A stretch of DNA of 64,000 nt, from NCBI RefSeq assembly GCF_010183535.1, contig NC_071330.1, positions 8,227,717-8,291,716 on the forward strand, written 5' to 3'. Numbering within the stretch: position 1 is the stretch's first letter; every line of letters begins with the position of its first letter. Of the stretch, positions 1 through 10,251 are shown piece by piece. A model generated the notes under the pieces. It was given only the letters and a program-made list of their open reading frames with translations, was not told the DNA's origin and did not search any database. Position numbers and translations under genes: made by a program. Source of the stretch: Caenorhabditis remanei (Eukaryota > Nematoda > Chromadorea > Rhabditida > Rhabditidae).

Positions 1-3000
1 TGTAAATTGCCGATTGTGAGTAGAAGGTTACTGAATTCTTGACAGTTCCACAGCTGAACAGCCGCCGGCGTGTCATCGGGTATTGTCTTCAAATTAAGCT
101 CTGGAGAAAGCACTTTTGTGTGTGGATACATAGAAAGATTCCAAACGTCCGAATGCTCAATCATGTGATCATATAAATGGAGTTGACGTTCCCAATTTTT
201 CCATGGTGTGTAGAAAAATGAAACAGGGAAGCCTTGAGGGTCATTTTGGAACATGATCGGGAAGATTTCAGAGAAGAGAATCAACGTGCGACGACAGATT
301 AAAATTTCTTCAGTATCCAGCTCTTTAATAACTTCAATCCAGTTAATATCTGGATACCAATCGTATGCTTCATCGTCATTTTCAGTAGCGATTTGTTTTT
401 CTTCAATATATTTGGTTAAACCAATGATGAAGTTTGCCCCTCCTGTGTAATATGGCGGTGTTTCGCTGAAATTGTGTTTATTAGGGATCCTTAAATACAA
501 TTTTTCACGAATAGAAAATAAACTAACAATCGTCCCTTGTCGATCCCTACTTCCAAGTCGTAATTACACTGGTTCATGAAGATTATAGCATTGGCTATTG
601 AAGAATTTGTAATGAGTCCTGTAAATTTAAATCTACTTCTATTTTGTACAACATCACTCACTTCTCTGTATGGGCGCTTGTTTTAACTCTTCAACAAATA
701 GTTCAACTGAGCTGAGCAGAGTTGGACCATATATCTCTAATCGTCTCCGCAGAGCATCTCGTCCAGAATTGAATAAAGCATCCTTGACCGGTTGCGTGAA
801 TTTCGCATCTCCAAGTCTTGCAGTGGTGATTGTATCCGCTGATTGAACATCCATATCTATGTTTCCACCAGTACCATTTGGAATTAGCTTCGTATTGGAG
901 TAAAGCATGAAGGCAAGTGCTTGAACTATTTCCGCGTTGTTTTGATTCGAACACTATAATAAAATAAAGTACATGCGAGTATGCTCCTTTAAGTTATTAC
1001 AGAGATCAAGTACTGAACTAGTTTGATAGGATCAGTCGATGAACTGATTATAACTTCTTTCACTTCCTTCTCCAGAAAAGTTTGAACTATTTCGATCAAA
1101 GTTTGAGTGCTGAAGTTTCCACGTGAAATGTGATTGTAAATCTCAGCACTTTCCGGAGATACACCTAAAAAATTTATTTGGAAACTGGATCAGAACTTTT
1201 TTGAGCTAGAGGTTTATGAAAAGATAACCATACCCCACGTGTCAGATGTGTATTCACAGTGTCCCAGAAACAAGGGTTGGAGATAGTGACGAAGACGCCT
1301 GCTCTTGGCGAGCTTGCTGATGAAGGGAAGAACCACCAGAGGATCGTATACGGTGGCGAGCTATAAAAAGTTATTCAGAATACAGCTATGGAGATATATT
1401 GTGTAGGAGAACAGTATCTAAAACAGGAAACTATAGAAGAAGAGAAGAATAAAGGAAGAAACGCAAAGCAGAAGACGTGAGAGGGTGACTAAGTGTAATA
1501 GTTTGATGACAGCATTCTGCCGTAGAAGACATTAAGAAAACTTTAATTTTCATCTGAAATGCTGATAAAATACTTATATTTGAAAGACCAAAACAAAAAA
1601 GAGCATCAAGATGTAATTGATCGTTTGATAGACAATCTCACAGTTTATTTAATTTTTATAGCCTACTACACTCAGAATTCTTCAATTTCTTTTTCAATTT
1701 TCAAGTTGGTGGAGTATGGTTGCTGTATAAATGTGTTCATGAAACGGTCTGATCTTCCAAGACTAGTCTCTGGTCAGTAGACATCTACCAATTGACCAGC
1801 AGGGCTAGACTCTATGAAACAGACATTCATATAATGTGTATCTTCTCAAGAGAGTTCTCTTCCCGTGGACTTTCTCTACATATCTGTGCCTCTTTTAATC
1901 TATTGCTCTTTATCTTCCCGTAAACTACCAGAGAGAGAGGGTCGTGCATCCAAAAGTCCATCAGCTTCTTCTCTTTCTTCTTCTTCAGTTTTTCTTTTCT
2001 TTCTGCGACCAGGACGATCAAATGCTTATATTACAGCATCTTTTTTCCTATCATCGCCTGCGTCTTTCTATTACTCGGTGTCGGCGAGAAGTGATTATTT
2101 GTATTTCCACTCGAAGAATCATATGTGTATTCAAGAAATGGAAAGAGTGTGGAGGAGAGGAAAAAGAAAACGAAGAATGAAACAAAAACTGAACGTGGAT
2201 TGAAGAAAACGATTGAGATAAGAGTTTTGAAATTCGTTCGTGGATTATAGAAAGAAGACTTCTCTAAAGAAACACAACCCCTACTTAGGAACGAGTTCTA
2301 CATTTTTCGACAGCTCACCTTTTTACACAAATGTGTCAAAGTTTTACTCGCTTCCATATCGTCCATAATTTTTGTATAAGCAGCAATCAAATCACAAAGA
2401 GCTGCAGTGAGTCGCTGAGCTCCGCGAATCTCCATAACACTTCGAGCTTCTTGTGTTACAGTTGCGTAGGAAAGTATCTGCAGTGATTGTTTAATTTTTC
2501 TGGAGTACATAAAAATGTTCTCAATCCTTCTTTTTTTAATCAATTTTCCGAATTAAAGCCATAAAATTATTTATTAAAACAAAGAACGAACCGTATGAAA
2601 CAGACTAAGAGCTGCTTCTTCATCGAGAAATTTCTTCGCTGGAGCATCTATTTGACAGAAATTGAAAGCGGAGAGAATGATGTTAGCTGCATGATTGGCC
2701 ACTGCCGGTGACGAACGACCACAAATGACTACAAGGCGCTGGAATTATAAATTTTTGAACAACTGCCTTTCCAATCGACTGAAAACACATATAATTTTCT
2801 AATATCGGGAATGGGTGAAATACATTTTTTGAAATCTTCAAGTAAATATCATTTGCATCCATTGAAGCTATGATGTTAAACATATTTTCAGAGAGATTTG
2901 AGTTTTAAAGACTGTTTGATGCTGAATAATAACCTGCTACTGCCTCTTGAGCCGTGCTCAAGCAAGATACTGAGATTGTTTTATCCGAATATCACTGACC

Positions 3001-3686
3001 TGTATCATGAACGAATGTGGTTTCGCACGATGAACACTACTATGAGCCAGAAGATTGTCGATATAAGCACACGAGCAGCTGTTGAGTACGTACCCAAGCG
3101 GCATTTTGGAGAGAAGAGAAATGACCCCTGTAAATAATTTTCAGTTCTTTCAAATCGAAAATTTTTTCACAACAAGTGGCGTATATTTTTCTCATTTTCG
3201 CAAAATCCAGTAGTTAACAATTCTGAAACTTACGAACAAAACTTTTACAATAACTGAAAAATTGAATCTACAGTATTCTCAAAACTAGAAGATGAAAGGG
3301 ACGATTACAGCAACTTGTTGTATATTTGTTGATATGTATACAACTATCAAGCAAAGCTTTTTGAAGGAAAAAGTAAGCACTTACCTCTTTTCGAGACTGG
3401 CCTCTCCATATTCTCCCGATTTCGAATCATGTTTGAAGGTGTTTCCTGGACAGGAAAAAAGCCTGAACGTGGAAAATACATTTCGACATAGAGTGAAAAC
3501 AGAAAGTTCGACCGACAATGAATCAGCTTAAAACTGTTGAAAAAGACCGCTATGATTTTATAAAAATTAGATCAAATTACTATAATTGATATTTTTCTAT
3601 TGAAAAGTAAAAATTGGCGCCATGCCAAGTTTTAATGCCGTTCCGATTAACTTTTTATTGGCAACGACACTCCGGTCTCACTCACC
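1..3686 (-). CDS. let-711: CNOT1/NOT1-like CCR4-NOT scaffold, 5' part (runs off left edge)
   Basis: This is probably the N-terminal part of the NOT1 scaffold of the CCR4-NOT deadenylase complex, a cytoplasmic regulator of mRNA decay and translation. Supported exons (minus strand) are 2592-2738, 2319-2477, 1234-1360, 1001-1164, 658-953 and 465 to the left edge; their phases chain without a break. The identification rests on the last exon, where a segment beginning FPVSFFYTPWKNWERQL and continuing with a YPHTKVL motif aligns by eye with the FPVDLIYRPWK region I recall from human CNOT1. The 5' end is uncertain: exons 3000-3127, 3234-3253, 3385-3462 and one ending at 3686 also chain in frame, but an ATG at 2883 is another possible start. 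The 2318-1361 intron is about 950 nt, pyrimidine-rich and without a visible gene. C. elegans let-711 lies near coq-2, byn-1 and inf-1, as here. The gene continues beyond position 1. Confidence 0.7.
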
Positions 3687-3691
3687 GCGCG

Positions 3692-4620
3692 CTGTTTAGT
3701 CGAGTTGGGAGAAGCAGCTGATGCCAGATGAAAACGTGAGAATAAAAACTGAATTCGCTGTTTTTCATACACGAATAATGAGGTGGACCAGAATAGTCAC
3801 TAAAATCATAGGAATACCATGAAGTATATGTGAATTCTAACTGACCCAGGTTCAGTACATCAGCAGAGGACTTAAAATCCAACAAAAAAATAAGTTTCAA
3901 ACAAAAATTTGCAAATTCTTATGCTCTTACGAACACGGAAGAAAGACGGAAATAATTTAAAACTCTAAAATTGCCCCCAGCTCTGGAAAATCATCGTTTC
4001 ACGGGACAATTCACTGAAGATCAGCATCTCTCGCGAGAAGAAGGGTTAATAAATCTCATTGTTTTCAGATTTAAGATCCATCATATCTTTCGTAGTCGTA
4101 TTTGAAGAGTCAGATTCAAATTCTGAATTCTGGAAATACTAACTGTTAAAGATAAATTTGTTGTATCAACGGAATCTCCCATTCATCCTGAAAACGCGAA
4201 GTATTTTTCTTTGAATGAAATGTCTTGTTGTATAATATCTTTTTGAAAAAAAGTTAGTAAAGTACAATCCCATAAATCGTTTCATGTCACCACCCTGTTG
4301 AGATTCTCTTTTATTCTTTTCTATTGCAATACATCCGCGCGGATTTTCTCCTCGTTTCTATTTCCTACAAAAGAAAAGAAAAGATAAAAATCGTCGTGAG
4401 GGGGGAGGCGGTGTTGGTGGTAGCGTTTCTGGACATGGAACATAAACGATCTCATGTCTAAGTCTCTTCATTTATCAACACTATTTTCAGAAATACAATG
4501 TGAAAAACCCGTTCCGCACCAATTCTCTGCGTCTCTATAACATCCAGATCTTCAATTCTCCAGAATCGAACGAAGAAGCTGAATATAAGCCCTCATTCCT
4601 CTGCTTCAAAAATTCCAGTG
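3692..4620. promoter_or_regulatory. Intergenic region between divergent genes
   Basis: This stretch separates the leftward CNOT1-like gene from the rightward Q/N-rich gene and probably holds both promoters. A strong acceptor (TTTTCAG ending at 4490) precedes the rightward ATG by about 130 bases and could be a trans-splice site or the end of a 5' UTR intron. I see no gene in the stretch. Confidence 0.4.
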
Positions 4621-7202
4621 ATGTGGCTTCTTTTAGCTCTTTTACCGTCTGTAGTTTTAGCTCAGAACACATTCCAAAATACAATTTTTGATCTACCTGC
4701 TCAACTTGGTGGTGAGCCAGTTGGAGTCGCTGCTCAAGCTCAAGGAGCCCCACTTTTTGTTCAAACAGTAGATCAGAAACCACCAGCTCCAGTGGCTGCT
4801 CAGCTACCAAATGCCGTACCAGCAGCACCACAACCTCAAGCTGTAACTCCTGCTCCATTCACATTCCCAACACTTCCAACTGTTGCTCCATTTACCCTTC
4901 CTAGTCATCCAACATTGGCTCCTTTCACTCTTCCAACTCATGCTCCATTCACATTCCCAACTCATCCACCATTGGTATTCCCACCACCATCAACACCTGC
5001 TCCATTTGTCCCACCAAGGTTTGTTTATAAATCAAATAACTCCCAGTCTGCCTATTCTGTTATGGGCCTATTCACAGGATAGTTTTTAAAAAGTGAAATA
5101 ATATTTTTTGCCTCATTTGCTATCTTGTGAATAGGCCCATTATTTTTGTTTATGAGATATTTGTTAATGGTCCAAAAAGTTTAGTAGGTTTTACTTCTTT
5201 CCATTATCATAAGTAGAGATAGAATGATTGTTGAAATGTGGGTTTCGATTCAAAAAAAACTCATGTCATTTGAGACTAAAAACTTTGAAATAACTGTTCA
5301 GTTCTCTCTATGTTTCAGTCCATACGCATTTGTTCCTCAACAAGGATATCAACAACAAAATAACTTCCAACCATATAATGGATATCCACAACAACAACAA
5401 CAAAGAAATCAATATTACAACAACAATGGGTACTACAATCAGGTATGAACCTTCACAATTGCACTATCTTCTGAAATAGATTGTGTTTGAGAAACAATGT
5501 AATATTCTGTTTTTTATACAGAAGCTTTTTTGTAATTCTTTTGAACTTTATGAGTGGATCTACCGTGATTCTTACTGTATTTGTTATTTGACTGACGTTA
5601 GGGTCAGAAAATTCAAGAAAGCTCTCTTATCCCAACCCGTCTAGCCGTCTAGCCATTATTCAAACATCAATTTCTTATTTCGAAAGAAATAATAAATCAT
5701 CTAAGATGATATAAATCTCTCAAAATGTTGCCGTACGGTAAGTCTGTGAATCGGATAAGGTGTCTCGATTCATTTGGTTTTTGGTGTGATGTTATGCTTG
5801 TGGCAATGCCGTTTTGCATCAAATGTCATCTTTATTCTAAAACACGTCCTGGAAAAAGAGAGGGAGATGAGAGGGGATAATTGAACTGGATAACGGAAAG
5901 GAACATATCGAACAAAGAAAGAAATGGATGACAAATGAAGCCAGAGATATAGAAAAACAAATGAGTAGTGGTGATTCAGAATTTTGGAATTTCCAGAAAA
6001 GAAGTAACCTTCATCAAAGTTTCAAATGATTTATTTCAGCAACAACAGTACAATGGATACAACAACAACAACAACAATCAACAACAACAATACAATGGAT
6101 ACAACAACAATAACAACTACAACCGACAACAACAACAACAACAACAAGTTGTTCAACAACCACAACAACCACAGCAACCTCAACAACCTCAGCAATCCCA
6201 GCAGCCACAAGTTCCACATCAACCAGTTCAACAAGTTCAACCACAACAACAACTCCCACAACAACCTCAACATCAAAACGGTGGACCGCAACAAGTGCAA
6301 TCATTTGAATCAAACAGTCAAATTGTTCAACCCGTCAGAGCAGTTCAAGCAAATGCTCAAGTTGTTCAACCAGTTATCAGACCAGCTGTAAGTTTTCTTT
6401 TTCTTTTTTTACTCACTATGTGTGAGGAAAACAGTTTAAAATCTAAATGTTCCAGGCCAATGCAGTTGCTACAGCCATCGTTGATACTGATTCATCTGCA
6501 AAGAAGGCAACAGAATTCAACAAAGCTAATGGAATCGAACAACCAAAACCAGCTCATGCTGAAAAAGCCTCACTGGACGCTGAGGTTTTATTATCTCTCA
6601 CTACTTTCTAACCAAACTTTTCTTTGTTTAGGTCGATGCTAATGTTGATCGTCATTTGTGGTTTGCCGCTGACTACGATGTGAAACGTAGGTTTTATGTC
6701 ATCTGATTCTTCCCGAATTCTCCTTTTTTCTTCTTCAGAATGCCGTAAAAGTCTCAATGGAATCGGAGTCCGCTTCCAAAAGAAATTCCCATCGTATCTT
6801 CAAAAAGGAGGAAAAGATAGAGAACTTGCTGAATTAGTTGAGCAGAGACTTCTTGAATGCGAAAGAAAATCATCAGCTTCTCATTGGGATAAAGTTGATA
6901 CTTTACTTCAGAAAATTAGTTTGACTAAGAGGTTTTCACATTTATTTTTTCGGAAAAATGTTGATATTTTCTATTTCAGCGAAGAGGGAGAGTGCCGTGC
7001 TGGACTTATCCAAGAGAGAATCTCATGTGTTAATCTTCTGAAATATACCTGTCAATTCGTTGATTCCTCTTATCATTTCAAGTTGGTTCCTGCCAGAATC
7101 ACTATTCAAGAAGCTCGGCAAGCGGAGAGTGGAGCTGAGAAATGCCGACAAGTCATTCGTATTGTAAAGCAACGATTGGAATCAGGAGCTGTCACTTTAT
7201 AA
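4621..7202 (+). CDS. Secreted Pro-rich and Q/N-rich (prion-like) protein, about 489 aa
   Basis: Exons are 4621-5018, 5319-5442, 6040-6387, 6456-6584, 6632-6686, 6739-6931 and 6980-7202, all in phase. The protein starts with a signal peptide (MWLLLALLPSVVLA). A Pro/Thr-rich block follows with repeated PTHPP-, APFTLP- and FTFPT-like units. Residues of about 133-290 are a Q/N-rich block with NGY and QQQ runs. The C-terminal ~170 residues are helical, contain no Q/N runs and include several cysteines. It fits the loose Caenorhabditis 'PQN' (prion-like Q/N-rich) category; a C. elegans F57B9 gene of that type may be the orthologue, but I cannot confirm it. The start at 4621 is chosen because it opens the signal peptide. 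A 77-bp inverted-repeat element lies in intron 1. An AATAAA signal follows at about 7287. Function unknown; an extracellular or cuticle role is only a guess. Confidence 0.85.
5063..5139. mobile_element. 77-bp MITE-like inverted repeat, TTA target duplication
   Basis: The ends are perfect short inverted repeats (TGGGCCTATTCAC and GTGAATAGGCCCA) flanked on both sides by TTA (5060-5062 and 5140-5142). A three-base TWA duplication is typical of PIF/Harbinger-type MITEs. The element sits in intron 1 of the Q/N-rich gene. Its end sequence matches the larger elements at 59657-60430. Confidence 0.75.
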
Positions 7203-7429
7203 AGAAGAGGCTCGACATTCTCATTGACTTTTTAAAAATGTAAATAGGTGCCTAATTTGACATTCATATTTGGATTTGGTGTGCAATAATAAATTATTTA
7301 TTGAATTCATACTATAATCTTTTTCAAAACGCCAATGTTAGAACTTGAGTACACGTGGAATCACAGAAAAAAAATGGAAATGAGTCAACTAAATGTGCTA
7401 AAATTAAAATACAATCACGTTTTAGAGAT

Positions 7430-9938
7430 TCAATTGACAGTAACATCGTCCATCTCATCCTCTCTAACTTTCAGTTTGTTTTTCAGTTCTTTCGAATCTT
7501 CATTCTGGAAAAGAAAACAGTTTTTAGATGCAATCGAATCATTTAATTCTCCTACCTCTTTCAATAACGTCGATGCAACGATACCTGAGAATAATATTAT
7601 TCCCATCCAAGAGTTCGATTTGAATTTATCCCAACAATCAGATCCGTTATCAATATCAACAGTTCCTACTTGCCATCCAAGTTGAGCAGTTGTGGCTGCC
7701 AGTGCCACGTAATACGGCCATGTTTGGTCGCTTGCCATTCCACATGCTGTTAATGAAGCAACTGTTCCAACTCCAAAAGCAGAGAGCCATTTTTTAGTGT
7801 CTTCTCCGAGACGAAGTGCTGTAGATTTAACACCAATCATGATGTCGTCAGCTTTATCCTAAAATCATTATTTCCGGATTCTGAATTGGTTTAATACGGG
7901 AAGATGTCTTCAACTGGACCTTGTGGTTCTACACAGATATGAATGTGAGAAAACAGTGATTCTAAGAGAAATTGCTGTAAGGATCGTATGATTTTGGATA
8001 AAAGATCTGGATGCATGCACTTCGGGTTACGGATGGTAGGAATACATAAATGAAGACGGACACGTTTCGCAACGAAACAATTACTGTATCTTACCATGAA
8101 AACACAGTAAATCATATCGTTTTGAAACTAAACATCATCACAAAACAAGAGTTCTCAATAGGCCACCTGGTGTGCATAAATCGTATCGTAGACAAGTGTC
8201 CATTGAAGCGCAGCTGCATACATCCAAAACGGTGCAGAAGAAGAAAGATCACCTTTCAAAGCAGCCCATCCGAGTAGTGCTCCCCAATTGAACGTGAGTC
8301 CTGTACTATGAGAGAAAATAATTTGATTAAATAGTTAAGGAGGGAGAAGAGAAAAGTGAAAAAAACTATTTGAAGCTACAGTATACTCCCAGTACACCGA
8401 ACAAAAAAAAATAAATTGAATCGTCATTTGTCTGGAGTCCCACCACAAAACTGTACCACCATCACCGCAACACGGTCTTCTTCTCAACATACAATAAATC
8501 AGACAACCAATCACAACATTGAAGGCCTACCGTAACCCGTGCATACAAAAATCTAGACTTCAGGACTGTAAAAACAAGCGAGAATTAAACATTTCTGACT
8601 TTTTGATTCAAGTTAATTTCAGCATACTTGTGAAATATCGACCCAAAAAAATTCTAAAGATGTTCAAAAATTAAAAACTTAATATTTTTGCACTGAAACC
8701 CGGCCCGGCCCGGTCAGTCGCAATCATTAATTTCAGTTAATTTTATTTCTCTACCTGATGACTATAAATAGTGTCGTAGATGACCGTGTGCAGGATGGTG
8801 GCTGTGTAGAGTGGCAAAAATATGCCAAAATCTTTGATATGACCCATTTCGGCCCATGCTATCAGCACACTCCAGTTCAGGGTGGCACCTGCAACCGTAC
8901 AAAACGAAACTGAGATACTCGAAGAAGAATGAAAAAATATCTGTGGCAATAGATGAAAGAGATGTGAATTCCCGATTTCTGATTGAAATTAATACCAACT
9001 AACTAACCAAGAATGAACTGAGGCCAGTAAGTGTATCGTTTTGCCAATGGATATCCGACAACCAAAGCCATTGATGATGCGCCAACAGCCACACTAAGAA
9101 TTGTATTAACTTTTTAATCTCAACTCTGTATTATCTTTTCGGTGCACTTTCGTTCTCAAACTAATTTAAATCAGAATTAATTCAATGAAGAACTATTCAA
9201 CGAGGGACTGACTCTCTGTAAAGCTCACACTTATTTTAATCAGTTTGAGAACGAAAGTACACCATCTTTCCATTTACCTAAACCAGTTCAATTGCAATAA
9301 AATAGCAAGTGATGAACTTAAAAGTCCAGCTAGAAGACCAACTGCTTGTTTTTCTGTCAAAGATCCACACGCCAATGGTCTCAGTTTTGTACGCTCCACC
9401 TGAAAATCTCTTTTTTTTTCCATCATAAAAGGTTGTTTCAAACTTTTTTATCGAAATCTTTATCCCACAAATCATTGATGACACATCCCGCACTTCTCAT
9501 AAGGAAAGCTCCAGTTCCAAACAATGTCAGCATATAAAGAGAAGGCAGTTGACCTGCTGGAGTTGCCATAGCTATACTCCAGGTACACGGCCAATATAGG
9601 AGCCAAGTTCCTGAATAATATAATTCCACTACAGCTGAACGATCGATATCTCACCAATTGGTTTGTCGACTCGCATTAATTGTAGATACGGTTTTAGGTT
9701 CGGCGGTGATGCAGCAACTAGACTACTGGCTCTTGGTATTAATGATGTACACTGGGTAGGGCTGGAAAGCAATGTCTGATACGTGGCTTAAGGAATTTCT
9801 CTTTTTTAACCTGGTTGAAATGAATCGTTTTGTCGATGGAATCTGTGTCGCGCAAGAAATATGACTATTTGTGGAAAGTCTAACAACCCAAAAAGCATAT
9901 TGCGCTTTTCCATTTAACCCGATGGATTTGATAATCAT
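7430..9938 (-). CDS. coq-2: 4-hydroxybenzoate/3-hydroxyanthranilate polyprenyltransferase COQ2
   Basis: COQ2 attaches the polyprenyl tail to the quinone head group in the inner mitochondrial membrane, the committing step of ubiquinone (and in nematodes rhodoquinone) synthesis. Exons (minus) are 9938-9811, 9761-9655, 9610-9444, 9399-9278, 9093-9008, then either 8888-8755 or 8300-8167, then 7858-7556 and 7504-7430, giving about 373 aa. The N-terminus is basic and Ser/Thr-rich, fitting a mitochondrial presequence. The first Asp-rich motif is NDLWDKDFD (about 124-132); the second is YDTIYAHQ (or YDTIYSHQ) followed by DKADD (about 241-253). [12 protein letters not shown] and [14 protein letters not shown] are also typical. 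A TTTTTACAG acceptor lies just upstream of the ATG, about 300 bp below the byn-1 stop, which would fit a downstream operon gene. Confidence 0.95.
8167..8300 (-). other. coq-2: coq-2 alternative exon, downstream copy (A-type, canonical-like)
   Basis: This 134-nt exon encodes the stretch beginning [17 protein letters not shown] and ending [10 protein letters not shown], which closely resembles vertebrate COQ2. It has the same phase and length as exon 8755-8888. Splicing from exon 9008 to either copy, then on to 7858, preserves the reading frame. Confidence 0.9.
8755..8888 (-). other. coq-2: coq-2 alternative exon, upstream copy (S-type)
   Basis: This 134-nt exon encodes the stretch beginning [14 protein letters not shown] and ending [10 protein letters not shown]. 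It has a TTGCAG acceptor and a CAG/GTAGAG donor. Its length and phase are identical to the downstream exon 8167-8300, and 134 is not a multiple of three, so using both or neither breaks the frame. Relative to the downstream copy, the second Asp-rich motif reads YSHQ rather than YAHQ. It is the more divergent of the two from COQ2 sequences I recall. Confidence 0.9.
9141..9262. repeat. Inverted repeat in coq-2 intron
   Basis: Arms of about 30 bases (GTGCACTTTCGTTCTCAAAC near 9141 and its near-perfect complement around 9232-9262) are separated by about 60 bases. The arrangement suggests a small MITE-like hairpin between coq-2 exons. I identified no clear target duplication. Confidence 0.5.
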
Positions 9939-10251
9939 TTTGATGCTGTAAAAACGGAGTTTCATTTGTTTTGAAATTGAAACGGTTGAATGACTGCTTA
10001 GGATAAGTTGGGATAACAACCAAATGTGGGAACTATAGTAGAATTGAGCCAAAAACAACATTTTCATTGAAAGGCGAGAATAACAGAACAACAAGAACAA
10101 TAAAACAAACAGTTTGGTGGAAAGCAAGGAAAATGTGAATTGTGCGAAAGTGGAAAAGAGGAAAGAATAAGATTACGTGCAGATCTGAGCAAGAGCGGAA
10201 AAATGAGCGGAGCAGCTGGTGTTCTCTGCGTCTCATATTGCTCTGTCCCAC

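Noticed and set aside
2898..3137. Plus-strand open frame near the CNOT1-like 5' end
   Set aside because: The minus strand of the same segment has matching acceptor and donor sites and phase; the plus frame has no neighbours.
6014..6313. Long Val/Leu-rich frames antisense to the Q/N-rich exon
   Set aside because: These are mirror images of CAA/CAN repeats and have no splice context.
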